A DNA stretch of 48,000 nt, taken from positions 1 through 48,000 of the forward strand of contig JAUYOV010000003.1 of the NCBI GenBank assembly GCA_030697795.1. Direction: 5' to 3'. The DNA is from a bacterium. GTDB taxonomy: Bacteria; Patescibacteriota; Minisyncoccia; JACQLN01. Each line of letters opens with the position of its first letter. The stretch's first letter is position 1. The position numbers and the translations under genes are program-made. Of this stretch, positions 1 to 7,154 are shown in pieces. The notes beneath the pieces are model-generated. The model ran no database searches. It saw only the letters and a list, made by a program, of their open reading frames with translations, and was not told the origin of the DNA.

Positions 1-172
1 CCGCGACCGAAGGGAGCGGACGAGGTGCGCGATTGGAGCGTACAATGCAGTACAGAGCCACCACGCGCTCCGCGCGTGCGATTAGTCCTCGCTCGGATTA
101 GTTTGGAAAAAAGTTCGGATTTTGTTCAGGAGACACAGCCAGTTTGAAACAGGCTCAGATTTTAATAAGAAT
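1..172. other. GC-rich non-coding stretch at the window edge
   Basis: No gene recognised. The stretch is more GC-rich than what follows. It holds a perfect 7-bp hairpin (62-68 with 72-78, loop TCC) and short repeated pieces of the motif gattag/ctcgctcgg. It may be the tail of a repeat or the leader of the SIR2-like gene, but no convincing promoter or ribosome binding site is visible. Confidence 0.4.
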
Positions 173-1145
173 ATGGCAACACCCCTTATAATTTTAGGAG
201 CAGGAGCGTCTCACGATTTTACCCATCCTTCCCATCTTGGAGTTTCGAGTCACAGGGAACGTGTTACGTTTCCGATCACAAATGATTTGGTTAGTCTGGT
301 AGATACAGAAATAGAAGCTCGTTACAGTGGATTTAAAACGATGCGATCGCTTATTACATCATCTATTCTTTCTGGAAGGAAATCTTTTGAAGAATGTGTT
401 GAAAATTGGGGTGATTATGAACAACGCATTGCGTTATTACTGTATCTGGGAGATTATTTTTATAAAAAATCTAACGACAAGCAAATAGAAGGACTTCCTA
501 ATAATTTTTTGGCTCTTATTGATCTTATAAGAAAAAGTACAGCTAAAGAGGTAAATTTTGTGACATTCAATTACGATTTGCTTTTAGAGAAGGCTATTGA
601 TCCCACTCTTCAGAAATTTTTTAACCTCCCTGATTATATAAGTGATCAAATTCGTATTATAAAGATCCATGGTTCATGCGATTGGTATTCTTTGATGTCT
701 CAAGTTTCGGATAATATATACTCGGCACTTAAACAGCATTCTGAATTTTTCAGCAAACCGAACAGAGAAATTTTGACAAAGAGATGGTTGAATCAAAAAA
801 ATTCTGGGGCAAATCAATATTTTCATGTTCCCGTGATTTCAATACCAACTACATCCACAAAGTCTTATTCTTGCCCCATGGGAGCATATAAAGTTCTTGG
901 AAGATAGTTTGCCAAATACAGAAAAGATTTTAATTATAGGATGGAAAGCGGGCGATTCTTTTATTCTTGAAAAATTAAAAACAGTAAAGAATCCTATAAA
1001 TTTAACAGTTGTTTCAGGAACTAAAAATGGAACTAAAGAAGTTGCTCGGGTTATTAAAAAGTATGTTGAGGTGAAGAAAGAAGTGGTATTTGAGGGTTTT
1101 AGTAATTTTATAGGCAGTGATGAGTGTAATGAATTTTTTAAGTAA
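173..1145 (+). pseudogene. SIR2-like NAD-binding protein, frameshifted
   Basis: Two overlapping reading frames together make one SIR2-like protein of about 320 residues. The first frame (ATG at 173) has the NAD-binding motif LGAGAS near its start, then FVTFNYDLLLEKA and IIKIHGSCDW, the central signature of the family. After codon SCP the frame runs out at 907. In the next frame the protein continues as CPWEHIKFLEDSLP and then KILIIGWKAGDSF, the usual SIR2-like C-terminal strand, ending at 1145. A single extra C in the CCCC run at 874-877 explains the break. SIR2-like proteins of this kind often act as NAD-consuming effectors of phage defence, but no partner gene is visible at this edge. The shift could be a sequencing error, a true inactivation or a phase-variable tract. 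An upstream TTG at 122 is a weaker start choice. Confidence 0.75.
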
Positions 1146-1195
1146 TTTCTCCTTCCATGGAGAGTGTAATTGGTCATTAATATTCATTGAAATTA

Positions 1196-1768
1196 ATGTT
1201 TCAAGTTAAAAACAAAACACGGTGTCCGTGGGTTGGGGAGAATCCCTTATATGTTAAATACCACGACCAAGAATGGGGTGTTCCAGTATGTAAAGATAAT
1301 AAGATTTTTGAGTTTCTTGTTTTAGAAAGCGCACAGGCGGGTTTAAGTTGGCTAACCATTTTAAAGAAACGCCAAAACTATAAAAAAGCTTTTGCGGGGT
1401 TTAATGTAAAAAAAGTTGCCAAATTTAATGCTAAAGATTTTAAGCGTTTGATGGCCGATGCCGGCATTGTTCGCAATAAATTAAAAATTGCGGCTGCTAT
1501 AAATAATGCTCAAAGGTTTTTAGAAGTTAAAAAAGAATTCGGAACGTTTAGTAAATATATGTGGAGCTTTGTTGAGTCAAAACCGATTAAGCATAAAATA
1601 AAAACTTTAAAAGATTATCCTGTTAAAATTAAAGAAGCCGAAGATTGGGCTGGCGATTTAAAAAAGCGTGGTTTTAAGTTTTTGGGTGCTACAATTTGTT
1701 ATGCACATATGCAGGCGGTGGGTATGGTAAACGACCACGCGGTAAATTGTTTTAAATACGAAAAATGA
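1196..1768 (+). CDS. tag: DNA-3-methyladenine glycosylase I
   Basis: Base-excision repair enzyme that removes 3-methyladenine from alkylated DNA. The 190-residue protein matches the family over its full length. Visible are RCPWVGENPLYVKYHDQEWG at the N-terminus, catalytic Glu44 in LVLESAQAGLSW, and C-terminal NDHAVNC. The expected zinc ligands are present as Cys10, His23, His182 and Cys186. ATG at 1196 is preferred over an in-frame TTG at 1187 because family members start just before the CPW motif. There is no Shine-Dalgarno site. The stop overlaps the start of cca by four bases (ATGA), so the two are probably co-transcribed and translationally coupled. Confidence 0.93.
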   Translation: MFQVKNKTRCPWVGENPLYVKYHDQEWGVPVCKDNKIFEFLVLESAQAGLSWLTILKKRQNYKKAFAGFNVKKVAKFNAKDFKRLMADAGIVRNKLKIAAAINNAQRFLEVKKEFGTFSKYMWSFVESKPIKHKIKTLKDYPVKIKEAEDWAGDLKKRGFKFLGATICYAHMQAVGMVNDHAVNCFKYEK

Positions 1769-3252
1769 AAATTCCTAAGCATATAGAAAATATATTAAGC
1801 GAACTAGAAAAAAATGGATACCAAGCCTATTTGGTGGGTGGCTGTGTGCGAGACATTTTAATGGATCGCACATCTTTTGATTGGGATATAACCACCAATG
1901 CCCAGCCCGAAGAAATTCAAAAAATATTTACAGATAGTGTTTATGAAAACAATTTTGGCACGGTCGGGGTTAAGGTCAGACATTCCGAATCAAATACAGA
2001 AATAGTGGAGGTTACGCCGTTTAGAAAAGAAGAATCTTACAGCGATAAAAGACATCCCGACAAGGTTTTGTTTACCTCCGATGTTTCCGAAGATCTTGCT
2101 CGCCGCGATTTTACGGTGAATGCAATAGCGTTAAAACTCGACACCAATATACGAATGAACGCGAATGATACGAATAAGAATACAAATATTGTTGATCCAT
2201 TTGGTGGTGAGAAAGATATTGAAGCTAAATTAATTAGAGCCGTGGGCAAGCCCGAAGATCGTTTTAGCGAAGATGCTTTGCGATTGATGCGGGCAGTGCG
2301 TTTTGCATCACAGCTGGGTTTTGATATTGAATCAAACACAAAATCCGCTATCAAGTCGCAGGCCAATAATCTTAAAGCTATTTCGCACGAAAGAATTCGC
2401 GATGAACTTACAAAACTTATGGCTTCTGGCGATCCAGAAAAAGGCATAATTTTAATGCAAGAACTTGGCTTACTTAAAATTGTTTTACCGGAGGTTGAGG
2501 AAGGCGTGGGTGTGGCTCAAAACAAACATCATATTTATAACGTGTTTGAACATTTGGTAAAATCTTTGGGTTTTGCGGCAAAATATAAATTTAATATTTA
2601 TGTACGCTTCGCCAGTTTACTGCACGATATGGGCAAGCCTCGCACCAAACAGGGCGAGGGTGCCGAGGCCACTTTTCATGGCCACGAATTTGTGGGCGCT
2701 AAAATGACGGCGCGAGCTTTGGAGCGTTTAAAATTTTCTAAAGATTTTATAGAAAAAGTTTATACTTTGGTGCGTTATCATATGTTTTATTACAATGTGG
2801 GCGAGGTAACGGAGAGGTCGGTGAGGCGACTAGTTCGAAAAGTAGGGCCAGAAAATATGCAGGAACTTTTGGAGTTGCGTCAGTCGGAACGCAAAGGTTC
2901 GGGTGTGCCTAAAGCCGAGCCTTATAGGCTTCGCCATTTAAAGTATATGATAGACAAGGTTTCGCGCGATCCCTTAACTGTGGGCATGTTAAAGGCTAAT
3001 GGCAATGATGTTATGACCACGCTGGGTATTGCGCCTGGCCCAAAAATAGGGCATATTCTTAATGCTTTGCTGGAGGAAGTTATAGACGATCCAAATCGCA
3101 ACGAAAAGGAGTATTTAATTGGTCGGATGAGAGAATTAAATAATTTATCTAACGAAGAATTGGTCAAACTGGCTCAAGCAGGGAAAGATAAACTGGAAGA
3201 AGAAAGGGAGAAAGAAGACGAGGGGATAAAAGAAAGATACTATGTAAAATAA
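1765..3252 (+). CDS. cca: CCA tRNA nucleotidyltransferase with HD domain
   Basis: Adds or repairs the 3' CCA end of tRNAs, needed here because the tRNA genes downstream do not encode CCA. The N-terminal nucleotidyltransferase head has VGGCVRD (residues 24-30) and the metal-binding pair in FDWD (Asp39, Asp41), then RRDFTVNAIAL and VDPFGG. A C-terminal HD phosphohydrolase-type domain contains LLHDMGKPRTK. Total length is 495 residues. Residues 126-142 (DTNIRMNANDTNKNTNI) interrupt the usual short turn before DPFGG and are encoded by an intergenic repeat found elsewhere in the window (2140-2190). The C-terminal tail is charged and probably disordered. The gene overlaps tag by four bases and is followed by two tRNA genes, a sensible functional cluster. 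Confidence 0.93.
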   Translation: MKIPKHIENILSELEKNGYQAYLVGGCVRDILMDRTSFDWDITTNAQPEEIQKIFTDSVYENNFGTVGVKVRHSESNTEIVEVTPFRKEESYSDKRHPDKVLFTSDVSEDLARRDFTVNAIALKLDTNIRMNANDTNKNTNIVDPFGGEKDIEAKLIRAVGKPEDRFSEDALRLMRAVRFASQLGFDIESNTKSAIKSQANNLKAISHERIRDELTKLMASGDPEKGIILMQELGLLKIVLPEVEEGVGVAQNKHHIYNVFEHLVKSLGFAAKYKFNIYVRFASLLHDMGKPRTKQGEGAEATFHGHEFVGAKMTARALERLKFSKDFIEKVYTLVRYHMFYYNVGEVTERSVRRLVRKVGPENMQELLELRQSERKGSGVPKAEPYRLRHLKYMIDKVSRDPLTVGMLKANGNDVMTTLGIAPGPKIGHILNALLEEVIDDPNRNEKEYLIGRMRELNNLSNEELVKLAQAGKDKLEEEREKEDEGIKERYYVK

Positions 3253-3257
3253 ATATT

Positions 3258-3328
3258 CGGGCCATCGTATACCGGTAGTACACACGATTCGGGTTCGTGC
3301 AGACTGGGTTCGATTCCCAGTGGCCCGA
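3258..3328 (+). tRNA. tRNA-Pro (CGG)
   Basis: Cloverleaf of 71 nt. Acceptor stem CGGGCCA pairs with TGGCCCG, the anticodon arm is CACGA-TTCGGGT-TCGTG (anticodon CGG), and the T arm is CTGGG-TTCGATT-CCCAG. The discriminator is A. The 3' CCA is not encoded. It lies 5 nt after cca and 1 nt before the next tRNA. Confidence 0.93.
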
Positions 3329-3329
3329 C

Positions 3330-3400
3330 GGGCCCATAGTTAAGTGGTATAACGGCACATTCGCATTGTGCAGGCGTGAGTTCGATTCTCACTGGGTCCA
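3330..3400 (+). tRNA. tRNA-Ala (CGC)
   Basis: Cloverleaf of 71 nt. The acceptor GGGCCCA pairs with TGGGTCC and contains the G3:U70 wobble, the alanine identity element. The anticodon arm is GCACA-TTCGCAT-TGTGC, giving anticodon CGC. CCA is not encoded. It is tandem with tRNA-Pro and probably shares its transcript. Confidence 0.93.
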
Positions 3401-3410
3401 CTTTTTAGGT

Positions 3411-3416
3411 TATAAT
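3411..3416 (+). promoter_or_regulatory. -10 box, predicted leaderless start
   Basis: TATAAT ends 9 nt before the ATG at 3426 and no ribosome binding site is present, so transcription is expected to begin at or very near the start codon. The same spacing recurs at other genes in the window. Confidence 0.55.
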
Positions 3417-3425
3417 AACTAGGTA

Positions 3426-4208
3426 ATGTCAAAAAGAAAAAAGATACTTTTAGCCCTGTTAATCGTTTTTATAATAACGGTTATTTTTTATTTTACCCCG
3501 CTCTTGCGTGCAAGGGCGGGGTTTAAAGTTATCGGTGATGCTATAGATTCTTGGTCATTTAAGTTGGCTAGAGTAGAAAAACAGATAATGTACTCGGCTC
3601 AAACATTTTCACCGGCCAGGCGGGTTTTTGATGTTTCTTTAAAAGTGCCATTCCATAAACAAGAACATTCTCTTTCCTGCGAAGTAGCTACGCTTAAAAT
3701 GGCTTTAAGTTTTTATAATGTTGCGGTAACCGAAAGCGAGCTTATTCGCGATTTAAAATTTGAAACTACAGAGTCTAGAAATGAATTTAATATTTGGGCC
3801 GATCCCGACAAAGGTTTTGTGGGTAACATAGACGGTAAAATTCCTAATGGAGGCTATGGCGTTTATGAACAGCCAATAATAGATTTGGCTTTGCAATACC
3901 GTGATGCTAAAAAAATGGAAAACGCCCAACTGGTTGATGTTTTAAAAGAAGTTGAAAGTGGCCACCCCGTTATTGTGTGGGGTTCTATAGGCACAGGTAA
4001 AGATATTTCATGGCTAACTCCCGAGGGAAAGTATATCAAAGCCGTTCATGGCGAGCACACTCGTGTGGTTATTGGTTTTAGCGGCACGCCGGAAAATCCA
4101 AAATATATTTTACTTATGGATCCAATTTATGGAAAAGTTACGATGTCTAAAGATAGATTTTTAAGCAATTGGGGTTTGTTAGATAACAAAGCAATAGTTA
4201 TATATTAG
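3426..4208 (+). CDS. Membrane-anchored C39-like cysteine peptidase family protein
   Basis: A 260-residue protein with a short basic N-terminus and one transmembrane helix (about residues 7-27), so the rest is probably outside the cytoplasmic membrane. The globular part resembles the C39-like papain-fold family. A candidate catalytic cysteine is Cys85 in HSLSCEVATLKMAL, followed by a candidate histidine around residues 208-211 (AVHGEHTRVVIGF) and an Asp in LLMDPIYGK (about 232). True C39 peptidases cut bacteriocin leaders within ABC transporters. This free-standing form lacks those domains, so its substrate is unknown and it may act on cell-wall or surface proteins. It is followed 7 nt later by an exonuclease gene. 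Confidence 0.75.
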   Translation: MSKRKKILLALLIVFIITVIFYFTPLLRARAGFKVIGDAIDSWSFKLARVEKQIMYSAQTFSPARRVFDVSLKVPFHKQEHSLSCEVATLKMALSFYNVAVTESELIRDLKFETTESRNEFNIWADPDKGFVGNIDGKIPNGGYGVYEQPIIDLALQYRDAKKMENAQLVDVLKEVESGHPVIVWGSIGTGKDISWLTPEGKYIKAVHGEHTRVVIGFSGTPENPKYILLMDPIYGKVTMSKDRFLSNWGLLDNKAIVIY

Positions 4209-4215
4209 CAAGAGT

Positions 4216-4761
4216 ATGGAGTTTTTGAAACGACCTTTAGCCATAACCGATGTAGAAACTACGGGTTTTGACGCCGACATCCACGAAATTATTGAAATCG
4301 GTTTAGTTTTAGTAGATCAACAAACTTTAAAAATAAAAGACGAATGGCATATAAAAGTTAAGCCCCGCCGTTTAAGAGTAGCGGCTGAAAAAGCTTTAAA
4401 AGTAGCGGGTTATAACAAATTAGATTGGCTAAATGCCGTAACATTAAAAGAAGCAATAGAAATTTATTCTAAAAAAACCAAAAACGCTATTTTCTTGGCG
4501 CATAATTCTTTTTTTGATTGGTCGTTTATCTCGCAGGCGTTTAAAGAAACTGGTATAGAAGATAACATCGATTATCACCGTTTGGATTTATTTAGCATAG
4601 CTTGGGGACTGTCCCGAAACAAAAAATTAAAAGACCTATCTAAATTTAATCTTTCAGAAATGTGCAAATATTTTGGTATTGACCCCGAACCTTTGCCTCA
4701 CCGCGCCCTCAACGACGCCAAAAAAGCGTGGGAAGTTTTAAATAAGTTAAAGAATTTATAA
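4216..4761 (+). CDS. DEDDh 3'-5' exonuclease (DNA pol III epsilon-like)
   Basis: A 181-residue single-domain exonuclease of the RNase T / DnaQ superfamily. Motif ExoI is ITDVETTGF (Asp12, Glu14), ExoII is FLAHNSFFDWSFI, and ExoIII is LPHRALNDAKKAW with the His and Asp of the DEDDh class. It lacks the extra domains of full DnaQ. It could proofread for the separately encoded DnaE polymerase of this genome or process RNA; sequence alone does not decide. It follows the C39-like gene by 7 nt, so co-transcription is likely. Confidence 0.88.
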   Translation: MEFLKRPLAITDVETTGFDADIHEIIEIGLVLVDQQTLKIKDEWHIKVKPRRLRVAAEKALKVAGYNKLDWLNAVTLKEAIEIYSKKTKNAIFLAHNSFFDWSFISQAFKETGIEDNIDYHRLDLFSIAWGLSRNKKLKDLSKFNLSEMCKYFGIDPEPLPHRALNDAKKAWEVLNKLKNL

Positions 4762-4842
4762 ATATTAAATTTATAAATGTTTCTGAAATCTTATAAAAAA
4801 TCTTATAAAATCTTACAGCAATTTTGATAATCTTGTTTTCTA

Positions 4843-4884
4843 ATAAGTAACCATAAAACACGATCGTGTTTTATGGTTACTTAT
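4843..4884. promoter_or_regulatory. 42-bp perfect palindrome centred on CGATCG
   Basis: Every base from 4843 to 4884 pairs about a centre at 4863/4864. The half-site reads ATAAGTAACCATAAAACA followed by CGA. It ends just upstream of the likely -10 box (TATAAT, 4908-4913) of the PaaX/Cas2-like gene that starts at 4926. It is either an operator for that protein or a terminal repeat of a mobile unit. It has no loop, unlike the terminators of this window. Confidence 0.8.
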
Positions 4885-4925
4885 GTGATATTATTTCTTT
4901 ATATAAATATAATAATCATTTAATA

Positions 4926-5480
4926 ATGGCTAGAGGGCTAGGAGATATTCAAAAAAAGGCTTTGTTACTGCTTTCAGCAGGGCTAGGTTTAAGTTTTTCG
5001 CGTTCAGGTAAAGATCATCTCAGAGTTATTAGAGGTACAGTAAAAGAATGGAAAAAAATAAACCAACATTCTTTACGCAAGGCAATTAAAGGTTTGTATG
5101 TTTCTAAATTAGTTGGTTGGCGAGAAAAACCCGATGGGGTTGTGGAGCTTGTTATAACAGACAGAGGAAAAAAGAAAATATTAGCCTATGATCCAGATTA
5201 TCTTAAAATTTCTATACCGAAAAAATGGGATAAAAAATGGAGGATTGTTATATTTGATATCCCCGAGAAACAGCGTGGCGCTAGAGATTCTTTACGTTCT
5301 TATCTTAAAAAACTAGATTTTTATGAATTGCAGAAAAGCGTGTTTGTACAGCCGTATCCCTGCGATGACATTTTTGATTTTTTAGTGGAATTTCATAATA
5401 TTAGAAAATATGTTCGCTTTATATTAGCTGATGATTTAGATAATTCTTTGCACTTAAAAAATATATTCAATTTGTCTTAA
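4926..5480 (+). CDS. PaaX-like winged-helix / Cas2-like fold protein (paralogue 1)
   Basis: A 184-residue protein. The N-terminal half (to about residue 85) looks like a winged helix: a three-helix region with LRKAIKGLYVSKLVGWREKPDG and a wing ending LVITDRGKKKI. The C-terminal half (WDKKWRIVIFDIPEKQRGARDSLR, then LQKSVFVQPYPC) matches the Cas2-like ferredoxin fold of PaaX-type regulators, so automated pipelines often call it Cas2. No CRISPR array or Cas1 is present. A paralogue lies at 40363-40932 and shares the W-DKKWR, FDIPEK and QKSV motifs. ATG at 4926 is chosen because the paralogue aligns from there. Its likely -10 box ends 12 nt before ATG and a 42-bp palindrome lies just upstream. 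An autoregulated DNA-binding protein is the simplest reading; a nuclease or mobile-element role is not excluded. Confidence 0.8.
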   Translation: MARGLGDIQKKALLLLSAGLGLSFSRSGKDHLRVIRGTVKEWKKINQHSLRKAIKGLYVSKLVGWREKPDGVVELVITDRGKKKILAYDPDYLKISIPKKWDKKWRIVIFDIPEKQRGARDSLRSYLKKLDFYELQKSVFVQPYPCDDIFDFLVEFHNIRKYVRFILADDLDNSLHLKNIFNLS

Positions 5481-5509
5481 TTATTTACTAATTGATAAAT
5501 TGATGATTA

Positions 5510-5542
5510 GTAACTTTGCTCACGATCGTGTTTTATGGTTAC
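5510..5542. promoter_or_regulatory. Degenerate copy of the paralogue-1 palindrome
   Basis: The right half-site CGATCGTGTTTTATGGTTAC (5523-5542) is identical to that at 4861-4880. The left arm keeps only GTAAC and CACGATCG and is otherwise changed. So the gene at 4926-5480 is bracketed by an intact and a decayed copy. It lies immediately upstream of the -35 box of the next gene's promoter. Confidence 0.75.
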
Positions 5543-5544
5543 GT

Positions 5545-5572
5545 TTGACGTGTGTGGGTGTAATGTTATATA
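5545..5572 (+). promoter_or_regulatory. Candidate sigma70 promoter
   Basis: TTGACG (5545-5550), 16-nt spacer, TATATA (5567-5572), next to the degenerate palindrome. It would give a leader of about 120 nt before the ATG at 5699, containing AT-rich DNA and a GC-rich stretch with a small hairpin around 5640-5665. Confidence 0.45.
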
Positions 5573-5698
5573 GTGGTGAGCAGATCTTTAAATGCTTTTT
5601 AAACACTTCTTTTTATGTGTTTTATATAAACCGGCCCGCTGGGGTTCTGCAAAGCGCAGAATAACAAGCGACGCCACAATAACAGGAGGACTTGCTGT

Positions 5699-6376
5699 AT
5701 GGCAACCCTTATGACAGGCAAGCAGGGTAAAAAACTGCTTGAGGTTTTTGAGGATACACCCACTGAACAGGTACAAGCTGTTTTGGGGTCTGGATTACTC
5801 GCTGTTCTTCGCGATACCAATTTTACCGAGATTGACCGCGACAAGTTTCGGCAGGCGTGTGGTTTAAAACCGCTTGTTTCGCTGACGGTCATAAAAATCG
5901 ACCGCACCCATCCCTTTAACCCCGCCCAGTTTCTGGGCGAAGGCTGGAGCGTCTGGAAAGGTCCCGCCGACGGCGATGGCCTCTCGGGCAAGGAAGAACA
6001 GGATGAGCGTTCTCTGAAGCTTACCGAGCTAGACCTTTCCAATATCCAGCTGATCACCTGTCTCAAAGAAGGCGAGAGTGTCATCAAAGGTGAAGAGAAA
6101 CTGAATCGTCTCAAAGCCAAAAACCACATCCGCCTGGACGTCAAAGTCTTCCAGACTTTCTGGGAGAACAAGGACATCATTCCCAAGAGCTGGAAAAAGA
6201 AAACAAACGGCAACACCACTTTCATCTTCTTTGACGGCACCATCCTTCGCAATCCGCATGGCCTCCGCGGCGTCCTTTGCCTCGGCTGGCGCGGCGGCAA
6301 GGAGTGGGACTGGCACTACGGCTGGCTCGAGTATGACTGGGACGACTACGATCCTTCGGCCGTGCTCGCGAGTTAG
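5699..6376 (+). CDS. Uncharacterised 225-aa cytoplasmic protein
   Basis: Not recognised. It has no signal peptide or membrane segment. The N-terminus (residues 1-65) is helical; the C-terminal part is rich in Trp, Gly and Asp (GWRGGKEWDWHYGWLEYDWD). A typical ribosome binding site (AGGAGGA, 5684-5690) lies 8 nt before ATG. The gene is clearly more GC-rich than its neighbours in its second half, with C- or G-ending codons, which suggests a different history or selection for high expression. It has its own promoter region and a strong terminator, so it is a monocistronic unit. An overlapping antisense frame of 233 codons is a by-product of the GC-rich codon pattern. Confidence 0.8.
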   Translation: MATLMTGKQGKKLLEVFEDTPTEQVQAVLGSGLLAVLRDTNFTEIDRDKFRQACGLKPLVSLTVIKIDRTHPFNPAQFLGEGWSVWKGPADGDGLSGKEEQDERSLKLTELDLSNIQLITCLKEGESVIKGEEKLNRLKAKNHIRLDVKVFQTFWENKDIIPKSWKKKTNGNTTFIFFDGTILRNPHGLRGVLCLGWRGGKEWDWHYGWLEYDWDDYDPSAVLAS

Positions 6377-6421
6377 TCCTTAGAGCTCTAGAACTTTTAG
6401 ATCCTTTGGATTTTGCACTCT

Positions 6422-6464
6422 AAATTCCCTACGACATAATGTCGTAGGGAATTTTCTTTTGGAA
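6422..6464. terminator. Rho-independent terminator, probably bidirectional
   Basis: Perfect 14-bp stem (6422-6435 with 6441-6454, loop ATAAT) followed by TTTTCTTTT on the plus strand. It separates the convergent 225-aa gene and glycosyltransferase gene. Confidence 0.85.
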
Positions 6465-6466
6465 AA

Positions 6467-7150
6467 TTAAAATCTATATTTCAACAAAGTCCAAATACCT
6501 TTGAGTCCGTCGCGGGCGCGGATTTTTTTGCCCTCGTTAAATTTACGCGGGTAGTAGTGAATGGGCACTTCTTTAATTTTATAACCCATTTTTAAGGTTT
6601 TAACGGTTAACTCCATTTCTAGTTCAAAGCCCGTACTAGTTATATTTATTTTTTTTATCACTTCTACTGGAAAAAGTTTATAGCAGGTATAAACATCGGT
6701 CAGTTTGGTGCCAAAAAATAAATTAACCAAAAAGTCCATAATTTTGGAGCCTATCACATAATGTGAATAACCTCGACGTTCGGGTTTTAAATTGCGCGAA
6801 CCATATACAACATCTGCGCCCCGATCCAGTTCGTCTAACAGCAACTGGATATCGGCCGGATCGTATTCTAAATCGGCATCTTGGACGATCACGGCATTGC
6901 CCGACATAGCCTCAACACCTGTTTTTATAGCCGAACCCTTGCCCATATTGCGGCTATAGGAAATCAGTCGCAAATTTACAATTTTCAATTTACAATTTTC
7001 AATGATGTTTTTTGAGTTGTCGGTTGAGCCATCGTCTATTACAATAATCTCCTTATCCCAGCCAAGATAGGTTTGTGCGTTGACCTTATTTATAACTTGC
7101 ACGATGGTTTTCTCTTCGTTATAAGCTGGAATTAAAATAGATAATTTCAT
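6467..7150 (-). CDS. Family 2 glycosyltransferase (dolichol-phosphate-mannose synthase type)
   Basis: A 227-residue soluble GT-A glycosyltransferase. It begins MKLSILIPAYNEEKTI, has VIDDGSTDNS and the metal-binding QDADLEYDP, and ends with a basic segment without membrane helices. Such enzymes move a sugar from a nucleotide donor to a lipid carrier or cell-surface polymer. Residues around NCKLKIVNLR are encoded by a tandem ATTGAAAATTGTAA-type repeat (6973-7006), an in-frame insertion at a loop before SRNMGKGSAIKTG. ATG at 7150 is chosen; it lies 4 nt after the stop of the upstream membrane-protein gene, so the two are probably one operon and may act on the same glycan. Confidence 0.9.
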   Translation of the reverse strand: MKLSILIPAYNEEKTIVQVINKVNAQTYLGWDKEIIVIDDGSTDNSKNIIENCKLKIVNLRLISYSRNMGKGSAIKTGVEAMSGNAVIVQDADLEYDPADIQLLLDELDRGADVVYGSRNLKPERRGYSHYVIGSKIMDFLVNLFFGTKLTDVYTCYKLFPVEVIKKINITSTGFELEMELTVKTLKMGYKIKEVPIHYYPRKFNEGKKIRARDGLKGIWTLLKYRF

Positions 7151-7154
7151 ATTT

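Noticed and set aside
839-1177. 112-codon minus-strand frame over the SIR2-like 3' end
   Set aside because: It is opposite a coding sequence with family motifs on the plus strand, and it has no recognisable features.
4926-5480. CRISPR-Cas system suggested by Cas2-like proteins
   Set aside because: There is no direct-repeat/spacer array, no Cas1 and no effector. The proteins have an N-terminal winged helix as in PaaX, so they are treated as regulators or mobile-unit proteins.
5599-6300. 233-codon minus-strand frame opposite the 225-aa gene
   Set aside because: It has no ribosome site, runs through the plus-strand leader and mirrors the GC-rich codons of the real gene. The plus frame has the ribosome site and terminator.
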